The notes below the pieces were generated by a model that was not told the DNA's origin, did not search any database, and saw only the letters and a program-made list of their open reading frames with translations. This document shows positions 33,561 through 46,700 of a stretch of 64,000 bases of DNA, piece after piece. The DNA lies in contig OU342819.1 in assembly GCA_910591455.2 (NCBI GenBank), forward strand, positions 13,352,262 to 13,416,261, written 5' to 3'. This DNA is from Pholis gunnellus (lineage: Eukaryota > Chordata > Actinopteri > Perciformes > Pholidae). The position numbers and the translations under genes were made by a program. Each line of letters begins with the position of its first letter. The stretch's first letter is position 1.

Positions 33561-36500
33561 TTAATGGTCACTGCTGACATGTCATGGGGCCCCTCAGTGT
33601 TATGTGTTCAGTCACACAAACTCAAGATAATTCTCAGGGTTCCAAGGTAACGGCTCGCTGGAAGGAAACAAGGGTCAAAGTATGAGATTCAACACTGAAA
33701 GCTGTTAATCGTATACATTGTGCTCATTTTAACCGTCATGTCCAGTGAACTTCTATCACTGGAATTCCTTCAGAAACATTTAAATATAAGTATAAGTAAA
33801 AAATTAAGCTAAAAAGAAGTCCACTAATTCAGTCTGGATGTGTTTTTTTGCTGAGAAGACGGTGCAGATTGAAGAAAATGCACTTCAGTTTATGGTTATC
33901 ATGTGAGGTTATATCGTGATGTATTGGGACAGCTTCATATTTTTGGGATTGCATGTAACCTCTCACCTATAGCACTCAAACATTCAGATACATTTGGTTC
34001 TAGTTCAGAGAAAAAAGTCCACACCTAGCTCACAGAAAAACCAAAGATGAGCCAATTCATTGTTGCACTCTGGGGAGAGACATGCAGTGCATTTTAATTC
34101 TACATTGAATATACAACTTCCATCTTTCCTCCATCAACTTTACCACTTAGTTATTCTGTAGAGGTCAATGCTTTATAATGGAGAGCCAAAGATCTACTCC
34201 AGGTGCAACCTGTAGCTTTAAGTACATGTTCTTCTGAAGATAACACTGGGAGCACACACTCCTAACGTACAGGACAATGTCTGAAGGTTAATAGGCAACA
34301 TATGCTCATGTATTCTGTAGGGTTCGAACACAGGCTGACTGGTGGGGGGTGTAGGCTTGAATTCCCCACGCATGTTCATGTCGGAGCAGTAAACACGAGG
34401 CTCCACTTAACAGAAACATTAACAGCACATGATTATCTTACTGATCAGAGTTCTGATGGTATATATGTTCAAAAGAAATATCACCTGAGCTTTCTAATCG
34501 TTTTACTTTGGGATAATCTAAAGTTCTTGATTTTAAAAGATGTTTTCTGTTAAATTAGGTTAAAAATGCATTTAAGTTTATATCTTAAAGACAAGTGTCC
34601 ACATTTAACAAACCGTTCTTTACTGAGCCAGAAATGGGTTTTTATTGTTGTTTTCTTCAACTGTAGGCTAGTTTGTATCAACATAATAAAATGTGAATCA
34701 ATTTAAAAACAGTTTAAAACTTGTGATCAATATTTTTCACCTCTCTGATTTTAATACAAGTACAAATCCAGACGGCAGAAAAGTGAATGACTTTGCCACA
34801 GCATTTTATATCCAAATCAAATAATGATTGGAAATGTATTTGTTCAGTTGATGGATGATTACCTCCAACCTAAAGTCAATATTCACACGCAGTAAATAAA
34901 AGCTATATTTTAAACAAGAATTTGCAGAAACCTTTACTCTTGAGAGAATATACTGTGTAGTCAGTTGCAGATTCAACAAATCATGCCCCTTATTTTGCAA
35001 TAAACACGATCTAATGTAAACTTACAAGCGTGAAAACTGGGAGCACAACAATCCATGTTTCCTCTGCTTTTGGAAAACAAGATATTGAAGAAATTGATTG
35101 CTTTTGAGTTGTTTCAAGTGCAGTTTTCTCACCACAAATCATATGGCAACTAATCAATCAAGGTGCTGAAACGAGCAAACAACAGCAGCCAGAAACAAAT
35201 AATTAATTTAAGAGAGACAATGTGTGACCAAGTCAGCAAATATTCATGTGACTCTGCGTGGAAACACTTACTTGACCAACATGTGGTATTAATATCATCA
35301 CATGCTCAACAACAATTACAAATATGTCCTCTCAAGATCACAAAAATGGCAAAATCAACAGATGTTTATTAGAAAAATAATTGTATTGTTAAAATACTGA
35401 CAAATAAAAACAAATAAGAATTACAAGCTATTTCTTAAACACACTATGCAGAGTGGGAAGTGCAGCATGTGTAAAATGGAATAAAACAACTTGCAATTAA
35501 AGAAATATTTCATTAAAGACATATGGATAGTTGTGAAACAAAACAATAGTATGACAATATATGTGTGGCTGCTATTAATAGCTTTTAAGAGTTGTTTTGA
35601 ACAAAACAACAGCAAACATTAACTTAAAAAAATATCCTCACAATTAAATAATCTTTTCTGTAACTGTAGATCTAGATCAAGTAATCTTTCTCAAACTAAT
35701 TCACAGGATTTGGCTTTTGTTTTGAAAAATAAATAAAGTACGTGACGAGAAAACGAGAAAAGGACTCCAGTTTCTTTTGTTTCAAATAACAAATAACAAA
35801 GATATCAGCTTGAACTATATTTGTCCTTATGATAGTTCACCTGGTAGTTTTCCCTCGTTATTTTGGCCTGCTGTTAAAAAGAAAGACATCTTCTTTGGCT
35901 TTGAGGGGGAACACGCCGCCATTTTCTAATGAGATGGAGGGTGTCATCACACAGGAGAATCTGTGGAGAAAACCATTTGTATGTGTTGGAGGCTGCATGG
36001 AACTCCTTGATGTAAATAGCAAACATATATCTGGACTGTTAAAAAAAAAGAAAAAAAGAATGGCGTTAACATCCATATTGTTTCCATCACTTGGATGTTA
36101 CTGTAAGGCTCTGGATTCTCCTCAACATGGCGTTCACACCACTGCGTTCCCTGACTCCGTCCGGAGCGGTCAGTCTGTAGTTTAATGCTTACAACTCAAC
36201 ATACAGAACAGACAGAAAACATTATGAGAGATTACAATCGCCTCGCAATAAATACGAAATAAAGCAATCTCACCGGAAAACCGAATCCCTTGATTGAGTG
36301 TAGCCTAAAGGGGGTTGTGCGCTTGGCGACGTAGACTACCTCTTGGAGCGAGGCCAGCGGCTCAAAGTTGGGCTATAAACTGCGTTTTACTTCAACCATC
36401 TATCTTCTCTCCTCTCTAGAAATATCCCAGACTATGTTTAACCAGATCGATTTTGTCAGTTCTTTTTTTTTTCTCTCTCCCCCTGTGCTGACATTCACCG

Positions 36501-37250
36501 CAGAAATCTTCCCACATAGGATGCAGTCTAGTCTGAAACTTTATGTCAGTTCGCCCCTATGGAATTTGTCCATAGCGAGGAGTCCTGAGACTGGGGGCGG
36601 GGAGACTTTCTGTACATTCCTCAACGATACATTCACTACTCCTCCTGCAGAGCCTGCAGCCACACACACACACACACACACACGCACGCACACTAACACA
36701 CACTCACTCACGGACACACGCGGACAGGCTGCAGCCATGCATCAGCTCATTTGAACCGACACAGTCAGGCGAGCACTCACATGGCTGCTGTCTCTATATA
36801 TGTACAACTCTACCATCTACACGGTGCTGTGCAGCAGGCAGGGAGTACCAACTGCTTTCCGTTTCGTTATTTCTATTCCAGTGGAAATCTTAAAAGCCGA
36901 ATATTCTAGGTTATAAAAAATTGTACGCGCCTAACTATTCCGACGGAAAGCCTCCATGTGTAATACATTATTTATATTCGTCCATACAGAAAGAACGGGC
37001 CTATATGGATCCAACCACTGAGTTAAAAGTTATTAAAACACTTTTCGGGAGTTAATACAAATTATACAATGATTACAAGTCTGCCCAAGTTGCACTAAAG
37101 TGGAAGTTTAAACGCTCTCTTTTATTCCCTTTTATTTTAACTTATTTAAATGAGTGGTCCACGGATGTAAACACAACCTAAACTTCGTGAAAAGTTGAGA
37201 AGAGTTCTAAAAACAGTGCCGCAGATATGGCCACTTTGCTTGCGTTTCGT
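33561..37250. other. Intergenic AT-rich spacer
   Basis: No gene was recognised. Open frames on both strands are short, without family resemblance or consistent splice structure. CpG content rises from about 36.3 kb. A CA microsatellite lies at 36662-36685. Confidence 0.45.
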
Positions 37251-37299
37251 TACATCTTTATGGCTTGTGACAAAAAACCCAGCAGAGGAAACACGGGGA

Positions 37300-37500
37300 G
37301 AAAATGCATAATTGGCGCGCTGATTCATATAGAATAGTCGAGCCGGGGAGCCAATGAATGGACGCGTTGAGGCCGTGCCAGCAGCAGTAGTACGGAGCGG
37401 GGCTGCAGCCCTCTGATTGGACAGCCTCGCCGACCAATCAGAGGGCTTTGTGTGTTCAGCATGCAGAGGAGTAAACCCACTGAGACAGCCATGGCCCCAG
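37300..37500. promoter_or_regulatory. Orphan promoter-like region with clustered CCAAT boxes
   Basis: Four CCAAT/ATTGG motifs fall within about 130 bp (near 37312, 37351, 37415 and 37434). The last two form the arms of a perfect 14-bp inverted repeat. The stretch is CpG-rich. NF-Y-bound CCAAT clusters mark promoters, but no coding gene starts next to it; the igf2bp3 start codon is 2.6 kb to the right. It may be an upstream igf2bp3 promoter or the promoter of a noncoding RNA. Confidence 0.4.
37407..37447. repeat. Perfect 14-bp inverted repeat of two CCAAT boxes
   Basis: AGCCCTCTGATTGG (37407-37420) and its exact reverse complement CCAATCAGAGGGCT (37434-37447) are separated by 13 bp. Confidence 0.95.
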
Positions 37501-38015
37501 CCTGAGCTAGTGGCTGAAGGGCCCACTAAACCAACAGTCCCTTTGTAACCTGCTTTACACGAGCATGCACACCTTGGCCCACTCGTTGGCAAACACTGCA
37601 GGGACACAGTAGGCTGCTATCGTTTCAGCTTCAAACTCCAGCTGTTTAGAGGCTAACGTACTTAGCAAAGGATATGATATGTAGGTTGGAAAACATACAT
37701 TTAAAGGAAAATGAACACGCTAATGCTATTAATTCATTTTTTTTTTAGAATAGTTTGCGTTGTTACTTTCTGGCAACAATTCATGCTCAGTTTTTGATTT
37801 GACATTCATTACTCATATAGGACAACTCATAATTATTGGAATTAAATTATGCCAATATGTATGCATGCTCACACATGATACTCCTATCTGAAATGATAGA
37901 GGCTACTGTCACACCTGCCGTGTATTGAGCACACCTAAACAATTGTGTAGCCTATTCGGCCTGGAGATTTTGGGATTCAGCTTTAAATTTAGTCCGATGA
38001 ATATGCTAAATATAG

Positions 38016-38410
38016 AGTGTCCAGTTTATTAGGTACACACATCTTAAGCTGTTGCAGTGTGATACAACAATTGTGCTTTAAGAGAGGTATTGATTCAACT
38101 TAATTGTTTTCAGCTATTTACAGTAGGCTACCGAATTACATGTTACACTGAGTACAGTGTGCTAAGTGTTGCTAATATTTTGTCCACCTTAGAATACATG
38201 TTAGAAACACCACTCAGTATCACACAATACAGAGCAACAGCTCTGCAAAACGCAGCTTCCAAAATGTCCCTACGGTTGAATCAAAATCTCTCTAACCAAA
38301 CAATAACTGAACACTATGACCTTCATGCGAGTAGAATTCATTTTCTAGGACTGTTGTAATACAGTGAATAGATGGGCAGATAGATAGATAAATAGATAGA
38401 TAGATGGATA
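38016..38410. mobile_element. Interspersed repeat (MITE-like) with adjoining GATA microsatellite
   Basis: The left end carries GTCCAGTTTATTAGGTACAC. Inside are CAACAGCTCTGCAAAACGCA and CAATAACTGAACACTATGAC, and at the right ACTGTTGTAATACAGTG. I recognise these blocks from a repeat common in fish genomes. The ends are weakly inverted copies. A GATA tetranucleotide array follows at about 38371-38410. Class is not certain. Confidence 0.45.
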
Positions 38411-39150
38411 TAAATTGTTTCACTTTTGTCCTTTACAAATCCATTGTCAGATTTGACCTATTGATAAGCATGTGTACATTTTCATTTTGGGGTCCTTAGT
38501 GATGCAAAACTAGAACAAGTTCTGCTCTGAAAGCTCACAGACCTTAGTGCCATCAACAGGAACACACTAGTTCTGTAAATACGGCCAGTGTCACGCAGAG
38601 TGACCTAAGTGCGTATACTATCGGCCTTTGGCTGACTGACAAAATATCTTAATGGCAGTTTTGAAATATTTAAGACGTGGATTCCACACGTGACTGATGT
38701 GGGGTTGTGCGTTACATAGGACGCTAGGGGCACTTTAGTGTAGGAAACCCCTCCCTCTCTTAGTGAATGCAGATCCATGCCGGAGGTATAGCAGAGAGGG
38801 ATTTCGCCATGTGCATTCGGTCCACATGGCCAACGCCTCCTCGTAAGGCCAAACGGTCTGAAAGTTTGAAAAAAACAAATGGCGTGGCACCACTCATCTC
38901 GCCCAAAGACACCCGTTCAATACAAGTTCGTGTGGCCACGGGCAAATCGGGCCTGCTGTTGGACTTTGAGTCGTGGATCAGGGAGGGCATGGCTCCACTC
39001 TAGCTGGGGAAGATGGATGCCGTCATGTGGATAGTAGTAGGCTACGTGTCACTCCCTTCGCTTAGGCAAAAGGACCGGGGAGCGGCGCAGGGCACTATAG
39101 TCAAGTTTTCTTAAAATAAAATGTGTCCGGCGTGCAATTTAACAATATAG
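38411..39150. other. Spacer upstream of igf2bp3
   Basis: An open frame exists on each strand at about 38760-39003. Neither resembles a known protein or has splice partners, so no gene is called. Confidence 0.4.
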
Positions 39151-40013
39151 TGCAACATTATTTATGAATGGCCCTTCCTCCTGTGTCATCAGCACAGCGC
39201 ACTTAACACGGCCGTGAGCCCCCGCAATATCAGCGTCGTTCCTGCTATGGGCGTGCACTTATCGCACTGTCGTTTTACTATTCCTCAACCGACCAATGAG
39301 AGTCCGGGCTTTTGCAGAGAAAGGCATACGAATGTGATTCTAGAAACTATACACTGGGTTCTCACGGAATCCCTTTACGCACATAGCTCGCCAGGTTTTT
39401 CCCAACACCAATCCACTCTTCCCCTCCTTTTTTTTTATCCACTCCCCTCTGCTGTCCCCACCCCAGATTCCCGTGCAATTTTCCCCAATCCCAAACACTT
39501 AATTGAGCAATTGGGATTCCTCACGTGTGGGCTGATTTGTAGTTTGAACACGTGGCTCATTCAAAAAAAAAAAAAAAAAAAAAACGCCGGAATAGCGGAG
39601 GATTTTTTTTTTCAACCCCTTCTCCTTCTTCTTATTCTAGGCTCTAGACTTAGAGGCGGGCGCCAGCCTTACCGTGTGTGACATACTCTGTCTCTTTGCC
39701 AAAGGGGTTTGGAGGAAGACACAAAGTAGTTTCTCCTCCTTTTCACCCAGCCCGCCATCGTTTGGAGACACGAGATTAATAATTGAGCATTTATTTATTG
39801 CGCGATAGAGACAGACGGGCGAGGGGAGAGCGAACGCACCGTGAGGCTGCCAGTTTAAATCTATCTGTGGCTTGAACGACCGGGAAGCACGCCACAGCCG
39901 CTCCGTAGTAGTAACGGCGATTTGGGCTACTCCAAAAAACACTGCACATCCGCGAGAGCAACTAACTATCTCTCCCTCAGCGTGAAGATTGTCCCCCCTT
40001 TTCGGCGCAGAAC
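39150..40013 (+). promoter_or_regulatory. igf2bp3: igf2bp3 promoter and 5' UTR
   Basis: CpG-rich sequence directly upstream of the start codon, with a CCAAT box in GACCAATGAGAG (about 39288-39299), GC-rich blocks at about 39650-39665 and no obvious TATA box. The transcription start was not located. An A-homopolymer lies at about 39562-39583. Confidence 0.5.
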
Positions 40014-40289
40014 ATGAATAAGCTATACATTGGCAACGTGAGCGCTGAGGCGAGCGAGGAGGACTTCGAAACTATCTTTGAGCAGTGGAAGATTCCGCAC
40101 AGTGGTCCGTTTCTCGTCAAAACTGGCTATGCGTTTGTGGATTGCCCGGACGAGAAAGCTGCAATGAAGGCCATCGATGTTCTTTCAGGTGAGACATTTT
40201 TTTTTGTTGTTGTTGGCCAAAAGTGGCATTTGGAAAGACGCACGAACTGCTGCAATTGTGTGAAGATTGCCTTCACTTTAGTCCTGTAG

Positions 40290-40321
<32 letters not shown>

Positions 40322-41280
40322 GTGGGGTGGGGGGTGTAACCAAGCGTCTCTTTCTCTCACACAACCTTTACTTGGCCTTTTGACACTGTGGGCTCACACA
40401 CACAAAAAAAAAGCAGCCACTGGGTTTGAGTGAAATTCTGCTCTTGTAATTTCCCTGAGTGTGGCTTGATAAAATGGTCGAGTAAACACAAGCACGAGGA
40501 TGAGAGACAGTACCAAGGGCTTTTCCCGATACGTGCCGTTCAGGGAAGTGAGGCGCACAGGCTGTGGACGCCGCTATGCGAACGCAGTTATGTGAACCTC
40601 ATTGTGGGCTTCATCACACGGCCCACTTTTGGGCAACACATGGGAGCAGAGGCCGTGTGTGCGTTGCTGCTTTTACCAGCTTCAATTTGAACTTACACTC
40701 TTAAGCAGGTTTCAAACTATAGGCCTCCTCCGGTGGCCACAACTCCCTTAACGTTGTGAAGCCATTTTTCGCCCATGCTGACACACCAGGTGGTTTAATT
40801 GTGTTGGTCTTAATGTAGGCCAACTATCTGAGCCACACGATCATTTGTGTTTTGTATATATCCACCTCGTCTCATGGTTCGTTATTAAATCAAAGCTAAG
40901 CCTGCTCGTGGCCGGACACCTACAAAAAAAAAAAAAAAAAGACTAGCTCCTATAATTGTACGTATTGTGCTAGTGCCTGTGTGCTCGTGCGTGGCTCGCA
41001 CACTTTCAGCAATGCTAGTATCACAATAAGCTGTAAATATTCAGGACGTTGCCATGTGTACGTATGTGCCTCTTTAGGTTGTTAGGCCACTGCACGAAAT
41101 GAGTCGTAAACACTGACCCTAAATGGCTGGAGAGGAGGCCTGTGAAGGAGGTCAAATGATTCAATGACACTAATAGTTCTGTTTTTGTTTTTTAGGTAAA
41201 GTGGAACTTCATGGGAAAGTTCTCGAAGTGGAGCACTCTGTCCCTAAACGTCAAAGGTAGGTTGAGGTTTATTTGTATTT

Positions 41281-41348
<68 letters not shown>

Positions 41349-43723
41349 TCAGTGCTTCTTGGTTCAACTAGTGGGAGCTACTGTGTTGTTGTTTTTTTGT
41401 ATTCCTCTAACTATTTTATTCAAGAGGCTTTTCATTTTTACCAAGTGATATTTGCCGGAAATGTATTTTAATGTTGTAATTCAGTATTTTGGTTAAATTT
41501 AGGTTTCTTTTTTTTTCTTCTGAATGCTCTGGGGGTCACATGAAAGGGGCGTATAGTGGTGGAGCCTACTCCCTCCTCTCGCCATGACTGTAGGCTGCTG
41601 CTCCTTAGTATTACATTTGGGTTTAGCCAGCGAATGCCTGTATTTTCTCGCTCGCCCACCCACTAGTGTTTTCTTATACATACATACAGTAAAATATCTG
41701 AGCTCCAGCTTCAGGGGCGATTAGTAAAAGCCCGAGTGTGCTGGTTTGAAATGAGTGCAGGCTGGATTCGAGGCGCACAGGCCTTGTGGAGTCGTCCATT
41801 TGAGAAGGATCTGCTCGTCATTCTCCCTGCCTGCCCTGCGCTTCCGCCCTCCTCTGCACATTGTGCTGCTGTTGCATGAGATGGACTCCCACACGCGAGT
41901 GGAATGGGCGGTTTGGGGCCCAAATCACGAAAAACCTTAGTTTCAGAGTTGGACCCCCGTCACCCAGTCGCTTGTCTTTGAATACACTGTAACCATTTTG
42001 TAAAGCATACGTAGTTCTGTGCAGAGGACGTAAAATACCGGAGATTTTGTTGGCATTGTGTGCGTATTTTTTGGTGGTGACGCAATTCGGTCATAATTAA
42101 TCCGTCTCTTGAATTGAATTAAAATGTCTCTGGCTTGGTAATTGGTGTAATGGTTTCTAATAAGCACAACACGTAATATGCACGGTTTAACCTTTTTTTT
42201 TTTTTTTAAAGTTTGACTGAATCATCTGCTGTTTTACGCCAAATACATCTGAAAAGCAGAAATACGAGATGAAACGTGAGGGCTTTTAGGCGATTCTACG
42301 TGACATAAATTATAGAAAAGTGCGTAGTGCGAAAAGGGATCAAGCAGGGAATTTCTGACGCCTTTACGTGAAATGTATTTTCCACCTGGACGTCACGCCA
42401 AGCTTACCCTGGCAGCTTGACCGGCTGTTTGTCTAAAATGCATCTTGGATAAATAAACCAGGTGAGCTACATGGAGGAGGGGGGGGGGGGGGGCAAGGAA
42501 GGTTGTGCGTCAAATCTTAAGACGTCCCTCCAAATGTTCCTCATTAGGGGGGAAAAAAAATGGCGAGGTTGCTGTCTTTTTAGTGCAGCCTGCTGTGGTG
42601 GCTATGGCAGCAACAGAGTCGAGTTTCAGCCACACTTCAAAAAAGTAAAACGTGCCCTCCCTTTACAACGTGGGACATGGCAGTCGTTAGTCAATGGGAA
42701 CAGTATTCTGAGTATAGGCTGCACACACACACTTGTACACCGAGGCCCCTCTTTTGCAGTCCGACCTGCAAATATCTACTGGGGGCTCGGCCAATCACCA
42801 TGGCTTAACCTCTGAACCCATCAGCAAGGGGGAGTGCTACAGCAGACGCAGATCAAGGCAGGATGGCTACAGTTTGGTGGTCATGAAGATGGAAATGTGA
42901 AGGATGACATGTACTGTGGTGATTCATGTTGGGCAAAATAAATCGTGTAATCAAACAGTCCAGATGTACCTTCCTCTGAATTAGTTTAGGATGTGGACTA
43001 TAAAAACATATAGTCACATAAGATGTTACTGTAAAACATATTCTGCGTTCAGTAACAACAATAAAATAAAATGGTTAAATAACCGCGTTGTCCACAGATC
43101 CATTGTATTAGTAGTATTTAGTTATTAAACCATTCAGCCATCTTATGGACATTTACATTTCACTGCCCAGCTTCTGAAACATGTTTTTTTTTATTTTTTA
43201 TTTTTTATTTTAAATCTGGCATGTAAATATGACACCCACTCGTTCTTGACAACAATTTGAGCTTTTTATTTTCTCCTAAGAATGCATGTTGATTGTGCAA
43301 TATGCAACCAAGCATTAATTAGAATCTTACAGGTGTAGTTACATTTCAGTTAAAACAGCTATATTTTACTCAATTGACAGATCTCCTTGAAATGGCAATT
43401 ATATTTTCACCTTTGACCCAGCTTTTTACAAAAATGTATTGAAATGCTTGTTAGTGTTACTGGGCCCCGTTTACTTTTGCCAAAAGATACTGAGTGTTTG
43501 TTTTTATTTTTTAATATTTCACTCCAAATATTTAGTCCTTAATTGTAAGCCAAACTGAGTTTCAGTGGTGTCATTATTGTGTACACTCTGACTTGACAGC
43601 CTGGGTCAGATGATGCTCCTTATTGGATAAATTAATCCAAAAATAAATGTAGCTTGCCCATCCCCACATGAACACGTGCAGAGGGAAAGAAAATGGCATG
43701 GCTGTAGGAGGGGTGACCCAAAG

Positions 43724-43759
<36 letters not shown>

Positions 43760-46700
43760 CTGTGAAACATACTCTGTTCATAGGTGCTTACTGCTAACTT
43801 GATTAACATACATAGTGTAACATTTGTATTTCAGTAAGTGGTGTAATGTTTCAGTCCTTTTTTGACTTTCTTTTTATATACATTTATATTTTTAAACAAA
43901 AGTGTAGATCGCGTCAGTGCTGTTGCTAGAAATGTCCCCTGTCTCTTATTACAAGAATTCTGGGTCATTGGGTCACTGTGGGGCCACCCCTGCAAAAACT
44001 GGGTTTTGGGACGGAGACTTGGGGTGCCAGAGAATTATGAATGTGGCCCCTTGTTTTACCAGACCATGAGCAAAGGATCCTTAACTCTCCATCCTGCAAG
44101 GCTCAAATCAGAATGACACTGCAATTTTTGAATCTCTTAAATGTATATACACTGTATTTTTGTGTAGCTGGGAGGTAGACACAAATGTGTATCAGGGTTT
44201 GCAGAAGTTGAGTGAATTTCTTACCGATATTCAACTCATTAGAGTTCTCTGAGGGAATTCCAAGCTATCTAAGTGTTGAAGTTAGCTTATGTGTGCATAT
44301 AAGGCCTGTCAGAGGGCGGCGGAAACCAGCGTGTGTAGAGTTTAGTCATTCAGAACCTCTGCATACTGAACAGTCAATGGATGGGAGTTGAGTTCAGGTC
44401 TCGTGTGTCCCACACCGTCCCTGATGGTGTTGACCGTGTCAGTGTGGTTAGGAAATGGAGGGGAATACAGATGTAGGGAAGTCTCAAGGTGCTTGACTTG
44501 TAAATCCTCCTGTCCACAGTGCAGGCCCGTAGGTCTCAGCTGGGCGGCGAATGAAGCGGGCGAACATGTAGAAGATTGTCTTTTACATGTTTTTTTTTTT
44601 TTTTTTTTTAAGTAAATAAGGAGCCCGGCCTCCTCCAGGCCATCACATGACGAGCCAACCCCAGTCACTCCTGGCACTCCCCTCCTTCCCTCCCCCTCCC
44701 CCTCCCACTTTTAACCCCGCTCTACATGTTCCTGTCAGTGGACTTGTCCGTGTCCATGGCAACAGGGCCCCACCCCCACAGGGCAGAGAGGGCCCTTGTT
44801 ACCCTTGCCTGAAACAGGGCTAGCGCCCCCCCCCCCCCCCCCCCCCCCCAAACACCACACCCCACTCACACACACACACACACACACCTCCCCCCTCCCC
44901 AAATCAAAGGCTTGGACTAGGGAATGTATACCACCCCAACCCCCACCCCACCCAATACCCTGGCTGACTTCTTCTGTGTGTGAAGCTATAGGTTAATCCG
45001 ACTGGAAGTGCTTGGTGCATTTGCACATTTCGCATGGCGTTCCCACTGCAATGCAGAGCATACAGAATGTGTGGGGAGAGGGGGGCCGGATCAGCCAGGA
45101 ATGGCACCGTGGGCCGGAAAGGGCTGGAATTCCTCTTGAAAGTTATTTGGGAATTTTCTTTACAATTTGCCCATTTAGAATGAAAAGTTTCCTAATGTCT
45201 CAAAATGAAATGTATAGTTGAGCTGCTTTAGCTCGATTCTGGTCGTGGTGGCTAAGCTGAGGAATTTGAACTACCGCGGCCCTTGTTGCACATGTGCAGT
45301 ACGTTTTTGCTGCGTAGATGAGCTTGTGTACTTCAAAAGAATACAATTAAAAAATACATTTTAAAAAAAGCTTATTGTTTCTTAAATTTGAGGCGCAAAA
45401 TGTGTGTTTATAAATGCTACACGGCAGATAAAAAAAAAAAAAACAACCGCCAGTGGTGGGGCCATTTGTACAAGTGGATGAGCTGCATTTCCACGTCCTT
45501 TTAATAGCTCAGTGAAGCTTGAAGAATGGAACAAGCTATATATGTAGTATCACCTATACCTTTTAAAGTTTTTTACACAGACAGGAAATAATGTGTAAAC
45601 ACAGTATCGCTTAAATTAGCTGCACATGTATTGTGTATGTGAACGTAAGGCTGGTGTGGAAATGGGTTGGGGGCGGGGGGGGGGGGGGTTTGTGATTCCA
45701 CATTGTGAGCGTGTTCACGCTTCAGCTCCCGGCCATGTGTACATTTTGTTCCTTTAGATCTGTGCGTATCAACAGGCGGTGAACTTTGGAGTGGCCTGCA
45801 CTTTTCTCCCATTTTTATACAACGTCCGCACGCGTTGTACACTTGCGAAACTCTGTGACTCATTGATCGACAAGTTTTCATTGTCTGCGTGACCTCCACT
45901 CACAGCCAGTACACCCGTGCTGCTGTACACAACGTGCAACTCAATTTGGGGACCTTTCAAGCTAAAAAAAAAAAAGGATGAATTGGGGTTTTCTGTCCCT
46001 GTTGTTTCTGGTGCCGGAGCACAGCAGCACCATTGTGACGGCTTGCTTCTGCTGTATGCACACAGTCTATGAACAAGCACGCAATTTAGATTCTCCCCCA
46101 TTTAGTGTGACGCGGGAAGCGGAGTTTCCCTTTTGGGTTCCGTTGGGCACCTGCAGCACCACTCCCTCCCTTCTGATAAAACAGCTTGATGCTCCTGGTG
46201 AAGTGTCTATTTTAGTTGGGGGTGGGGGGAGAGAGAGAAGAGTGGGCCTGAACCGTGCAGTGGTTGAATCCTCATTATGCAATGCTACAGGACACACGCT
46301 TGCCTCGAACTGTGTATACAACACATTCAGATGCATCTTCACCTTTCCAATCTTTTTTCTTTTTTTTTTCCTCCCTCTGCGTTCCTCTTGATGCTATTTC
46401 TTTCCGCCGCTTCACAATCCTGCTTCCCTTCCCCATCTCGTTCTTCGCACCCTCTGTGACACAATTGGTGATTTGGGATAAAGGGCATGGTGCGTTTTAG
46501 GGGTAATTTTAATTTTAAGCGCCCACAACTCAATTTAGGCCACCCAGTGGTGATTCCAAATCACCCCTTTGCCCGCTTTTTGTCCATCACTTCCTCCCAC
46601 GTTTTTCCTCTGGGTGTCTCAGTGCACCTGCTGGGTTGTGAATAAAATTAAAGCAGAAGTTATATCTGCAGCTTCTCCACCCTGGTCTCTCGCTAGATGG

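Noticed and set aside
37146..37607. 153-residue minus-strand open frame
   Set aside because: It runs through a CpG- and CCAAT-rich promoter-like region, has no recognisable domain and no splice partners.
39214..39681. 155-residue plus-strand open frame upstream of igf2bp3
   Set aside because: It crosses a poly(A) run and promoter sequence; low-complexity KKKKKK and no homology recognised.
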